Below are positions 52,928 through 59,814 of a stretch of DNA of 64,000 nt, in pieces. The stretch is from Alphaproteobacteria bacterium. Lineage in GTDB: Bacteria > Pseudomonadota > Alphaproteobacteria > Micropepsales > Micropepsaceae. Every line of letters starts with the position of its first letter. The stretch's first letter is position 1. The position numbers and the translations under genes are program-made. The DNA is taken from positions 1-64,000 of the forward strand of contig CANJJD010000008.1 of NCBI GenBank assembly GCA_947474645.1, read 5' to 3'. The notes beneath the pieces were generated by a model. The model was not told the DNA's origin. It saw only the letters and a list, made by a program, of their open reading frames with translations, and searched no databases.

Positions 52928-53515
52928 TTACTTGGCTTTTTTGCGCAGGCTCCCGTCCCATTTGGCGGGCCCGCGGGTGCGGATCACCACCCCGCAGGCG
53001 ATCCTGTCGCCGGCATTGCCAAGCGGCTGGGTGCGATAATCATCCCCCCGCGCATCCAGGATGATGGAGACCCCATCGCGGTCGAAGATGCTGCGCTTGC
53101 CGTTGCCGATGGAAAAGCCGGTGGTCAGCGTGCTGGCATGAAGCCGCCCGTCGGCGCCGGCGAACTGGTTGGGCAGATCGCCGGCCAGCGGCCCGCCCTC
53201 GGCCAGGAAGCCGTGCTTCTTGCCGGGCGTCAGGCTCAGGATCGGCCCGGCGCTGGTGAAGCCGGTCTTGGGATCGCACTTGGCGGAGGTGTGCAGGTGG
53301 ATGGCATGGGCGCCGGGCGGCAGGCCCTGCAGGTCGAAGGTGACCAGCACGCCACGATTGACGGCATCGAACGTCACGGTGCCGACCGGCTTGCCCGCCA
53401 GGTTGGACAGCCTGGCGACGGCCTTGGCCTTCAGGGCGGCCACGGCCGGCGCCGCCAGCAAGAGGGGCGTGCCCGCCAGGGCGAACGCGGCGATGAACAA
53501 GGCAATCCGGCCCAT
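52928..53515 (-). CDS. Cu/Zn superoxide dismutase-like protein with degraded metal sites
   Basis: About 195 residues from ATG 53515 (MGRIALFIAAFALAGTPLLL, then AAPAVAALKA), a secreted protein. The SOD fold is recognised from PVGTVTFDAVNRGVLVTFDL, GLPPGAHAIHLHTSAKCDP, TSAGPILSL, KKHGFLAEGGPLAGDLPN and DDYRTQPLGNAGDRIACGVV. The first copper histidines (HLH) and the THG-type histidine remain. The bridging histidine of AGPHFNP is replaced (AGPILSL), the RHVGDLGN histidine is absent (PLAGDLPN), and the copper histidine of IVVHAxxDD is Asp (IILDARGDD). It is therefore unlikely to be an active dismutase. It may bind one metal or have a structural role. Confidence 0.8.
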   Translation of the reverse strand: MGRIALFIAAFALAGTPLLLAAPAVAALKAKAVARLSNLAGKPVGTVTFDAVNRGVLVTFDLQGLPPGAHAIHLHTSAKCDPKTGFTSAGPILSLTPGKKHGFLAEGGPLAGDLPNQFAGADGRLHASTLTTGFSIGNGKRSIFDRDGVSIILDARGDDYRTQPLGNAGDRIACGVVIRTRGPAKWDGSLRKKAK

Positions 53516-53618
53516 GCGGCCCTCCAAAAGCAGGGCAAGCCTGCCATAGCGCCACAATCGGGGGAACCCGTTGCCCCTTGGTACGCTTTAGAGCCGGGGC
53601 TTAGCAGGAGATTTTAAA

Positions 53619-54092
53619 ATGCGCTTTTTCCTGATGGCCGCCACGGCCAGCCTTTTCAGCCTTTCCACCGTCATGATGATGGCCCAGGAGGCCCAGGCGG
53701 TGCAGGACACACCCGTCACCATCAACGGGGTCGAGGCCGTCTGCACCGGCGTCGGCTCGGCCAAGGATGACCCGCGCTGGGCCGCCTATCCGATCAAGGT
53801 CGTGCTGGCCACCATGGGCGGCGCCAACCTGGCCAATGCCCATGTCAGCCTGAGCAAGGGCGGCGCCGAAGTGGCGGGCCTGGATTGCGATGCGCCCTGG
53901 GTCCTGTTCAAGGCGCCGGGCGGCAGCTACACCGCCCACGCCACCCTGATCGGCGGCAGCGGCCGCTCCAGCAGCACCAATTTCTCCACCACCGGTTCGG
54001 GCCCGCAGAAGGAAATCACCATCACCTTCCCGCTGCCGTCCAACGGCGTCAGCCTGCCGGCCGGCACGGTGCCGCCGCCTGCCGACCATTAA
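53619..54092 (+). CDS. secreted hypothetical protein, 157 residues
   Basis: The N-terminus is a signal peptide (MRFFLMAATASLFSLSTVMM, then MAQEAQA). The mature part contains two cysteines (VEAVCTGVGS; GLDCDAPW) that could form a disulfide, and a beta-rich segment (WVLFKAPGGSYTAHATLIGG) like the carboxypeptidase-regulatory or transthyretin-like folds. It ends with a proline tail. I do not know its family. It is exported to the periplasm by inference. It stands alone, with a multi-hairpin repeat following. Confidence 0.65.
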   Translation: MRFFLMAATASLFSLSTVMMMAQEAQAVQDTPVTINGVEAVCTGVGSAKDDPRWAAYPIKVVLATMGGANLANAHVSLSKGGAEVAGLDCDAPWVLFKAPGGSYTAHATLIGGSGRSSSTNFSTTGSGPQKEITITFPLPSNGVSLPAGTVPPPADH

Positions 54093-54103
54093 GGGAGTGG
54101 TGC

Positions 54104-54185
54104 AGGGCGGCTTGCCGCCCTCGCAGCTTCGCTGCTCGAAGCGGCGCAAGGTTTTGTAACCTCGCTGCGCTCGCCAACAAAACCT
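54104..54185. repeat. REP-like block of three hairpins
   Basis: AGGGCGGC/GCCGCCCT (54104-54121), GCAGC/GCTGC (54123-54135) and AGGTTTTGT/ACAAAACCT (54149-54157 with 54177-54185) follow each other between two convergent genes. It is similar in style to the block at 2380-2451. Confidence 0.5.
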
Positions 54186-54190
54186 AAGCG

Positions 54191-54223
54191 AAAAAGGCCC
54201 GGTGACTTTCGTCACCGGGCCTT
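54191..54223 (-). terminator. rho-independent terminator of the csp gene
   Basis: A 13-bp perfect stem, AAGGCCCGGTGAC (54194-54206) and its complement (54211-54223), with loop TTTC. Read on the minus strand it is followed by TTTTT. It lies 28 bases after the stop of the minus-strand csp gene. Confidence 0.9.
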
Positions 54224-54250
54224 GATCATTTTCAGAACGTCAAACCGTTG

Positions 54251-54454
54251 TTAGACGGCCTTGAGGTTCGAAGCCTTGGCGCCACGTGCATCCGGCACGA
54301 TGTCGAACGAGACCTTCTGGCCTTCGTTCAGCGAGCGCAGGCCGGCTGCTTCCACGGCAGTGGCGTGCACAAACACGTCCTTGCCGCCGCCTTCCGGCGC
54401 GATGAAGCCAAAACCCTTGGAGGTGTTGAAGAACTTAACGGTTCCGATAGTCAT
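54251..54454 (-). CDS. cold-shock-domain protein (CspA family)
   Basis: 67 residues beginning MTIGTVKFFNTSKGFGFIAP, with KGFGFI and DVFVH RNA-binding motifs and the end DARGAKASNLKAV. It is more similar to the copy at 61.6 kb (both have DARGAKA) than to the copy at 5.7 kb. I used the ATG at 54454, since the upstream in-frame extension is not conserved. Nucleic-acid chaperone. Own terminator present. Confidence 0.95.
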   Translation of the reverse strand: MTIGTVKFFNTSKGFGFIAPEGGGKDVFVHATAVEAAGLRSLNEGQKVSFDIVPDARGAKASNLKAV

Positions 54455-54717
54455 GTACGTTTTCCTGCATTGATGTCCGCCCGGCAAAATACCGGTCGGA
54501 GCGGGGCGTTCCGTGGTCGCAGGGAAGGAAGTCAACCGTCGTCCAGGCGCGCACTCAAGGCGGGCAGGGATAGTCTAGGTGCGCTTCTCTGTGACGGGAC
54601 GGGATGTCCACACAACCGCGACAATACGCCCGACCCCCCGGATAATCAAGGAAGGGGCCTGGGCCCGATGTGGTGGCGGATGATTTGCGCGCCGCAACAT
54701 GCGGGCGGTTGTGACAA

Positions 54718-54906
54718 TTAATCGGCGGAATTGCGCGGCGAAAAGGCGAAGACGAAGAACACCGCCGCCGCCAGGACCGAGACGGCGCTCAGCGCGCCGA
54801 TGCTGGCGAAGCGCCAGACCGGATCGACCTTGAACACCTGGAAGAAGGCGGCCACGCCCATGGCGGCCAGCACCAGTCCCAACGCGAAGTCTTTTACCCG
54901 TGCCAT
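54718..54906 (-). CDS. small membrane protein, 62 residues
   Basis: MARVKDFALGLVLAAMGVAA opens a first hydrophobic helix (about 6-25), and a second follows (FASIGALSAVSVLAAAVFFV, about 33-55). It ends FAFSPRNSAD. No family is recognised. The start is preceded by GGGGTGGTG. It lies alone between the csp leader and a PAS gene, divergent from the latter. Confidence 0.55.
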   Translation of the reverse strand: MARVKDFALGLVLAAMGVAAFFQVFKVDPVWRFASIGALSAVSVLAAAVFFVFAFSPRNSAD

Positions 54907-55079
54907 TCACCACCCCTTCGACACAGCGCTTATAGCATTGTCCGGCGGAACTGCGCACGTCTGGGATGTGACCAGTGTCAGTCTCTATCCGTCTAAAAAC
55001 GACGACTTGTCGTCATGCCCGAAAGCGTTTGGCGAGGCCCGGATTTGGCGCGATAATTCATGGCAAACGGGTGGAAAGC

Positions 55080-55523
55080 ATGTCTCTGGATAATGTCGAT
55101 TTCAGGCAGGTCTTCGATAACACGCCCAGCCTGGTCCTGATCCTGGATCCCGGCTTCAAGATCGTCGCGCAGAACCGCGCGCATGCCCGCGCCACCCTGT
55201 CGGATGAACGCGGCTTGGTGGGCAAGAACCTGTTCGAGGCTTTTCCCGACAACCCCGCCGACTCCGCCGCCGAAGGGCTGTCGCAGTTGCGCGCCTCGCT
55301 GCTCAAGGTGCTGAAGACCAAGACGGCCGACGTCATCGCGCCCTTCCGCTATGACGTGCAGGGCGCGCGCGGGCCGTTCGAAACCCGCTGGTGGACGGTG
55401 ACCAACACTCCGATCCTGGGCGCGGACGGCTTTGTACGCTGGATCATCAACCGCGCCGAAGACGTGACCGAACTGGTGGAGTTGAGAAACCAGCTGGCGA
55501 GCTCATTTCCGAAAAAGCCGTGA
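55080..55523 (+). CDS. PAS-domain protein
   Basis: 147 residues from ATG 55080 (MSLDNVDFRQVFDNTPSLVL). A single PAS fold is visible: LILDPGFKIVAQNRAHARAT near residue 20, GLVGKNLFEAFPDNPADSAA near 45, RWWTVTNTPILGADGFVRWI near 103, and INRAEDVTELVELRNQL at the end. No output domain follows, so it resembles the sensor part of a histidine kinase on its own. It could be a stand-alone sensor or a truncated kinase. About 33 bases separate it from arsC. Confidence 0.78.
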   Translation: MSLDNVDFRQVFDNTPSLVLILDPGFKIVAQNRAHARATLSDERGLVGKNLFEAFPDNPADSAAEGLSQLRASLLKVLKTKTADVIAPFRYDVQGARGPFETRWWTVTNTPILGADGFVRWIINRAEDVTELVELRNQLASSFPKKP

Positions 55524-55556
55524 TCCGGTACGGTCTCTCCTGCAAAGGACCGCCCA

Positions 55557-55904
55557 ATGAAAGTCACGATTTATCATAATCCTTCCTGCGGCACCTCGCG
55601 CTGCACCCTCGCCCTGATCCGCGAAAAGGGCATCGAGCCCAGCATCATCGAGTATCTCAAGACGCCGCTGAGCAAAGCCGAGCTCAAGGCCCTGGTCGCC
55701 AAAATGGGTGTGCCGGTGAAAGATGTGGTGCGTTGGAAACAGAAGGCCGAAGTCGTTGCCGCCGGCATAGATGAGGCTTCCAGCGACGAGGCGCTGCTGG
55801 ACGCGATGGCGGCCTCGCCCATCCTGATGAACCGGCCTATCGTGGTGACGGACAAAGGCGCCAAGCTGTGCCGGCCGGAAGAAACCGTGGCGAGCTTGCT
55901 ATAG
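55557..55904 (+). CDS. arsC: arsenate reductase (glutaredoxin-dependent ArsC family)
   Basis: 115 residues. It begins MKVTIYHNPSCGTSRCTLAL, with the catalytic cysteine in NPSCGTSR at residue 11. YLKTPLSKAELKALVAKMG lies near 34, and LMNRPIVVTDKGAKLCRP near 88 holds a conserved arginine. It would reduce arsenate with glutathione/glutaredoxin, or belong to the Spx/YffB-like relatives. No other ars genes are nearby. A 3' remnant of a second copy lies at 57046-57135. Confidence 0.9.
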   Translation: MKVTIYHNPSCGTSRCTLALIREKGIEPSIIEYLKTPLSKAELKALVAKMGVPVKDVVRWKQKAEVVAAGIDEASSDEALLDAMAASPILMNRPIVVTDKGAKLCRPEETVASLL

Positions 55905-55929
55905 CCACGGACAGAAAGGGGCTTTGGGG

Positions 55930-56808
55930 ATGAAAAACCTTTCGCGGGCGGTGGTCCTGGCCGCGCTGGGCGCGGTACTGACCGGCCCGGCGCCGGCGCA
56001 AGGACCGGTCAAGAAAATCGTCTTTATCGCCGGCCCCAAGGAGCATGGCGACCCCGGCCGCCACGAATATGAGAAGGACCTGCGCGAACTGGCCTGGTCG
56101 CTGGAGCATGCCTCGAACCTGAAGAACATCCGGACCGTGGTGATCGTCGGCAGGACGCCGCGCGATCTCAGCCTGCTCGCCGATGCCGATGAGATCGTGA
56201 TCGACGGCAATGGCGACTGGCTGAAGACCGAGACGGGCATCCTGTTTCCGCAATTCGCCGACACCAACGGGCTCACCTATGATGCCGAGACCACCGCCTG
56301 GCTGAAAAGCCTGGATGCGCTGATCAAGCAGAAGCATATCGGCCTCACCATCTTCCACTATTCGATGTGGGTGGATAACCGCGCCGGCCGCAACACCTTG
56401 CTGGACTGGTTCGGCGGCGCGTGGATTCCCTATGCCTCGCACAATCCGGTGGATACCTGGCAGGTGCGGCCGCGATCCGTCCGCCACCCGGTGCTGAACG
56501 GCGTGACGCCCTGGACCTATCGCGAGGAAATGTATTCGCGCTATTTCCTGTTCGACAATCCGGGGCGCACCGAACTCTTGGAAGCCAAGCCGGGCGATGC
56601 GAAGAACGGCGTCGCCTTCGGTCCCGTCTCCTGGGCCTATGCGCGGCCCGATGGCGGGCGGTCGTTCGTGTGGGGCGGCTCGGACTTCCACGACAACATG
56701 CACAGCGTGGAGGCCTACCGGAAATTCCTGCTCAACGGCATCGCCTGGACCGCCGGCATCGACGTGCCGCGCGGCGGCGTCGCCGCGCCGCCGCCGCCGG
56801 AGTTTTGA
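55930..56808 (+). CDS. secreted ThuA-like domain protein
   Basis: 292 residues. The signal peptide (MKNLSRAVVLAALGAVLTGP, cleaved near APAQG) is followed by a ThuA-like, glutamine-amidotransferase-fold domain: KKIVFIAGPKEHGDPGRHEY near residue 28, VVIVGRTPRDLSLLADADEI near 68, IGLTIFHYSMWV near 138, and GRSFVWGGSDFHDNMHSVEA near 240. ThuA proteins are linked to trehalose or other sugar use. The substrate here is unknown. Start ATG 55930 lies 25 bases after arsC. Confidence 0.85.
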   Translation: MKNLSRAVVLAALGAVLTGPAPAQGPVKKIVFIAGPKEHGDPGRHEYEKDLRELAWSLEHASNLKNIRTVVIVGRTPRDLSLLADADEIVIDGNGDWLKTETGILFPQFADTNGLTYDAETTAWLKSLDALIKQKHIGLTIFHYSMWVDNRAGRNTLLDWFGGAWIPYASHNPVDTWQVRPRSVRHPVLNGVTPWTYREEMYSRYFLFDNPGRTELLEAKPGDAKNGVAFGPVSWAYARPDGGRSFVWGGSDFHDNMHSVEAYRKFLLNGIAWTAGIDVPRGGVAAPPPPEF

Positions 56809-56823
56809 AGAGGTGCGCCGGGC

Positions 56824-56979
56824 CTAGCGGCCCTGGTCAACCTGCATGGCATTGCCGGGGCCCGACGGCGCCGAGGGCTGGCCTTGCTGGCCGCCGAACA
56901 TGAAGATCACCGCCAGCACCAGGACCAGTGCGACCCCCGTGCCCAGGATCAGGCGCTTCTTGTTGTTGTTGTCCGCCAT
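56824..56979 (-). CDS. small single-span membrane protein, 51 residues
   Basis: MADNNNKKRLILGTGVALVL starts with a polar/basic stretch, then one membrane helix (about 10-29) and a Gly/Pro/Gln-rich tail (GGQQGQPSAPSG). AGGGAGCC lies upstream at good distance. It looks like a small inner-membrane protein of unknown role. The longer frame that includes it has no better start. Confidence 0.55.
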   Translation of the reverse strand: MADNNNKKRLILGTGVALVLVLAVIFMFGGQQGQPSAPSGPGNAMQVDQGR

Positions 56980-57045
56980 GACAGGCTCCCTTTTTCCGGC
57001 TGCGGAAGAAAAGCCGGAACGGGGGCGTTGGTTCCCTGATGACCA

Positions 57046-57135
57046 ACCCCATCCTGGTGAAATCGGCTGATTGTGGTGACACAAAAGGGCGCGAAGCTGT
57101 GCCGGCCGGCGGATTTGGTCAGGCAGATCCTCTAG
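57046..57135 (+). pseudogene. arsC 3' remnant
   Basis: The bases from CCCCATCCTGGTGAA to a TAG at 57135 align with the 3' end of the intact arsC gene at 55.8 kb (CCCATCCTGATGAACCGG...). They encode IL, then after a one-base insertion NRLIVVTQKGAKLCRPADLV ending RQIL. The intact protein has NRPIVVTDKGAKLCRP. No 5' part remains. It marks the edge of the low-GC retron island. Confidence 0.75.
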
Positions 57136-57172
57136 AAGAGAAAATTGACGCGGTTGAAGCGAGACTACCAAT

Positions 57173-58669
57173 TCATTTTCGCCGCGAAGACATAGGCGCA
57201 TTGCTGCGAACAAGATCAATCGTTTCTCGGTAAATCGCGACGGATCGCGCAATCGTGGGTGTCGGAAACTGGCTTAAATAGCCTATGTATCCATACAATT
57301 CCGCAACACGCTTGGCATATTTTTTGGGCTCTTGTTTTGCATGATGGAATATCGCGCGAATTCTCTTTCTATAATCGCGAGCGGGTTGCGCAATTTGATT
57401 AACTACCACCCCGGTAACAATCTGCCGGCCGTTACTAGAAGCTATTCGCGTTTTTCCGGCATTTAGCGTTAGGTTATAACGACCGAGCAAAAACCCTTCG
57501 ACTTCACTCATCAATCTGTTGACCGCAATTCTGGTTGGCCCACTCATCGTAATGTCATCGGCATATCGCGTGTAAGTGCAACCACTTTGCGAGGCTATTC
57601 GCAAAAACGTTTCATCAAGCTCATGCAGAAGTGCGTTGGACAAGATTGGACTGGTCGGGGCACCTTGCGGTAAGTGCCCGTCCTTTGTGCAAAGAATTGA
57701 GAGAAGTTGTGCTTCTGAGGGCGTAAACCCAGAGTCACGTAGTAAATGGGCGATTTGATCTTCGCTAACAGAATTAAAAAATTTACTGATATCTACGTTT
57801 CCGACAAATTTTGTGCCGAGGTGCTGCCGAGCGTTCGAAAGAACCGTGCGACCTGAGCGAAAAGCGTGATTTGCTTCCGAAACTTTAAGTCGCGGCAAAA
57901 AAACGAAGTTATTCAAAAGCCATTGTATGACTTTGAGAAAAACCCGCGGACTTTCGATGACGCGCATTGAGCCATCGCGCTTTCGAATCTCAAATGTCCT
58001 GTAATGTCGTGCCCTATTTCTAGCAATTTGCGTAATAAGGCCTGGCGAAATCCCAAATGCGACGCCCAGCGTCCGAAAATTCCAATCGAACGTATCAGGC
58101 AATAATCCGATCTGCGGCATCTCGCAGGCAATGCGAAGCTGCCAAGGTTCGCCGAACGAAATCAATTTCTGAAGTGCGTCGCGGGCTGAAGGCGAAGAAC
58201 CAGTTTTCTGAAACTGCCTTGAGATGCGAGGCCAACGAGCTTGGCCAAGCGAATAGCGCAGGCCAAGATCGTTGGCCTCGCGTCCTTTTACTGTTGTCCT
58301 ATTGTCCAAAGCTGGCGAAACACCAGCCAACTCCTTTGCAACTTCAGCCCGCGACACAAGAAATCTACGCTTATGAGCTTCTCGAAGCAAGAACAGACGA
58401 AGCTTATCTCTTACGCGGCGTGTGCCGGGATCCAAAAATTCGGTCCCGCGATAAGTGAGCGAAAACCGTCTATTTTCTCCCGATGAGACTGTGAGAATGC
58501 GGCCCAATTTTTCCTGCTCTATAAAAAAGGATTCAAAGGTTTCTGCATCGGGAATGATTCCGGCCGCTCTAAACATTTGAGCGAGATAACCCTTTACTTC
58601 AATCGCACTGGCAGGTTGGAGAACCCCTAGTGCTAGCAAAACAATTTGTTCGTTAGGGCGCGCAGTCAT
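57173..58669 (-). CDS. retron-type reverse transcriptase with N-terminal extension
   Basis: 498 residues. The RT palm is clear: FEIRKRDGSMRVIESPR (226-242), the retron NAxxH motif in LSNARQHLG (277-285), motif A DISKFF (293-298), LPQGAPTSPILSN (333-345), the catalytic YADD (369-372), and LNAGKTRIA with the VTG motif RQIVTGVVVN (415-424). NAxxH and VTG are the marks of retron RTs. Retron RTs copy a partner ncRNA into branched msDNA and act with a toxin effector in phage defence. The first 170 residues are extra. EQIVLLALGVLQPASAIEVK up to RRFSLTYRGTEFLDPG looks like a winged-helix domain. It overlaps the effector stop by four bases. GC and codon use are clearly lower than the host, indicating transfer. 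Confidence 0.92.
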   Translation of the reverse strand: MTARPNEQIVLLALGVLQPASAIEVKGYLAQMFRAAGIIPDAETFESFFIEQEKLGRILTVSSGENRRFSLTYRGTEFLDPGTRRVRDKLRLFLLREAHKRRFLVSRAEVAKELAGVSPALDNRTTVKGREANDLGLRYSLGQARWPRISRQFQKTGSSPSARDALQKLISFGEPWQLRIACEMPQIGLLPDTFDWNFRTLGVAFGISPGLITQIARNRARHYRTFEIRKRDGSMRVIESPRVFLKVIQWLLNNFVFLPRLKVSEANHAFRSGRTVLSNARQHLGTKFVGNVDISKFFNSVSEDQIAHLLRDSGFTPSEAQLLSILCTKDGHLPQGAPTSPILSNALLHELDETFLRIASQSGCTYTRYADDITMSGPTRIAVNRLMSEVEGFLLGRYNLTLNAGKTRIASSNGRQIVTGVVVNQIAQPARDYRKRIRAIFHHAKQEPKKYAKRVAELYGYIGYLSQFPTPTIARSVAIYRETIDLVRSNAPMSSRRK

Positions 58670-59109
58670 TTCTTTCTGCGCCTTAACGCCTTATCCGCCC
58701 TAGTTATGCCGCGCTGATCGTTTAACCTCTTTATAAGAGGAGCTATGTCGAATTTGTTGAAGTCCACAAATTTAACAACGCCCTTTCCACCCTTTACCGC
58801 CTGCAGAGGACCTAAGTTAAAATAACTTTTGTGCCTTCGATATTTTTTATCTACCAACAAAATTAGGTCAAGGCCTGCGCCAAACACTCCGTGACTGCTA
58901 GCGAAGTGCCAACTAAAAAGACCTAGTTCACAATGGGAGCCGACGCTCTCCGCGACGACAATTACTGCGCTACACTGCTCTCTAATATATATTAGCTCGT
59001 TATCTTGAGCGTTGATCGCTAGGCGCTTGATATCTTCGTTGGCCAAGCCTTCGTCTTCACCAAGAACAACTTCAAAGGCTTCTTTTTTTAAAGCATCCAT
59101 GATTTTCAT
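58666..59109 (-). CDS. retron effector, NDT-like (St85/Ec86-like), main reading frame
   Basis: 147 residues from ATG 59109. Visible elements are MKIMDALKKEAFEVVLGEDE, then CSAVIVVAESVGSHCELGLF with a likely catalytic Glu61, LILLVDKK, KSYFNLGPLQAVKGG and a basic tail RADKALRRRKK. The pattern of ES-GS-xxELGxFS followed by SxxNLGPI is that of retron St85-type effectors, related to nucleoside deoxyribosyltransferases. The first beta strand with the C/AGP loop is missing from this frame but present in the overlapping 34-codon frame upstream. So the expressed protein may be about 181 residues made through a -1 shift at an A7 run, or the gene is broken. Low GC like the RT. Confidence 0.75.
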   Translation of the reverse strand: MKIMDALKKEAFEVVLGEDEGLANEDIKRLAINAQDNELIYIREQCSAVIVVAESVGSHCELGLFSWHFASSHGVFGAGLDLILLVDKKYRRHKSYFNLGPLQAVKGGKGVVKFVDFNKFDIAPLIKRLNDQRGITRADKALRRRKK

Positions 59110-59210
59110 ACGGACGGCGGCGCCCGGATTTTTTTATGCAAAGAGAGTTTTGGCCCGCACAAAAAAACCCGAAAGACCGCAGTTCTTGCTGCGGCCTGCA
59201 ACGATTGCAT
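59106..59210 (-). CDS. N-terminal piece of the retron effector in a different frame
   Basis: 34 codons from ATG 59210: MQSLQAAARTAVFRVFLCGP then KLSLHKKIRAPPSV and TGA, which overlaps the downstream ATG (ATGA). VFRVFLCGPK is the first strand and substrate loop expected at the start of NDT-like effectors. A run of seven A (59135-59129 on the minus strand) lies at codons 26-28. Adding one A, or slipping back one base there, joins it to the downstream frame as HKKNPGAAVRMKIMDALKKE. A weak GCAGG precedes the ATG. Confidence 0.65.
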   Translation of the reverse strand: MQSLQAAARTAVFRVFLCGPKLSLHKKIRAPPSV

Positions 59211-59355
59211 ATGCGCTGAAAAGTCTACCTGCGTTGCAGATGGCACTGCGAAGTCCGCCCCATTTTTTGGCTCGCCCAAGCCATTGATGGGACTTTACAG
59301 CGTAAATTCAAATTATCCAGCCCATCGAATTGAGGCCGAATTTGACAGGCCGCCG
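59211..59355 (-). ncRNA. candidate retron ncRNA (msr-msd) region
   Basis: Between the greA-like stop and the effector start lie 145 AT-richer bases with several potential stems: TCAAATT/AATTTGA with a long loop (about 59313-59347), GGCTTGGGCGAGCC (about 59268-59282), and CTGCAACG, which pairs with CGTTGCAG extending into the effector start. Retron ncRNAs normally sit upstream of the effector or RT in this type. I could not identify the branching G or the a1/a2 repeat with certainty. Confidence 0.35.
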
Positions 59356-59814
59356 TTAAATAGGCTGCTTTGAATTCATTACTTCTATCTCCCCCAATGG
59401 CTCATCCGCTTCGATGGTGTCGCCGGGACGGGCACCCAGGATGGCTTGGGCCATTGGGCTGCGATATGAGATCCAGCCTTTGGACGCATCGGCTTCGTCC
59501 ACCCCCACGATGCGGAAGGTCTGGGTGCGGTCTTTTCGTTTGATGGTGACGGTGGAGCCGAAGGCGACGGTGCCGTCGGCGGAGGGTGTCACCACTTGGG
59601 CGCTGCTTTTGCGGATTTCCCAATAGCGCAGGTCGCGGGCCAGGGTCTCACGCAACAGGATGTTGGTTTCGGATTTCATGCCCGCTTCAAGGCGTGCGAT
59701 ATGGGCCTCGATCTGCGCCAGGCCCTCGGGCGTGACGAGATTGGGCCCCTCATCGACCATTCTTTCCGGAGGCGGGGCGCTTTCTGCCGTTTCTTTGACG
59801 AATGCCCTCGACAT
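59356..59814 (-). CDS. GreA/GreB-family transcription elongation factor
   Basis: 152 residues. It begins MSRAFVKETAESAPPPERMV, the usual start of alphaproteobacterial GreA-like factors. A coiled coil follows (LAQIEAHIARLEAGM, RETLARDLRYWEIRKSS), and the C-terminal FKBP-like domain has VAFGSTVTIKRKDRTQTFRI and WISYRSPMAQAILGARPGDT. Such factors help RNA polymerase cleave backtracked RNA. The start overlaps the stop of a small paralogous frame (TAATG). The retron island begins just behind its stop. Confidence 0.88.
   Translation of the reverse strand: MSRAFVKETAESAPPPERMVDEGPNLVTPEGLAQIEAHIARLEAGMKSETNILLRETLARDLRYWEIRKSSAQVVTPSADGTVAFGSTVTIKRKDRTQTFRIVGVDEADASKGWISYRSPMAQAILGARPGDTIEADEPLGEIEVMNSKQPI

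Noticed and set aside
57913-58486. Short frames opposite and within the retron RT
   Set aside because: They overlap the continuous RT frame and show no recognisable motif.
58666-59109. Reading the effector as a complete 147-residue protein
   Set aside because: It lacks the first strand and C/AGP loop expected of NDT-like folds, and these are found intact in the overlapping upstream frame. A split or frameshifted gene explains the data better.
59012-59287. 91-codon plus-strand frame across the effector start
   Set aside because: It is antisense to the effector, with no family resemblance or ribosome site.
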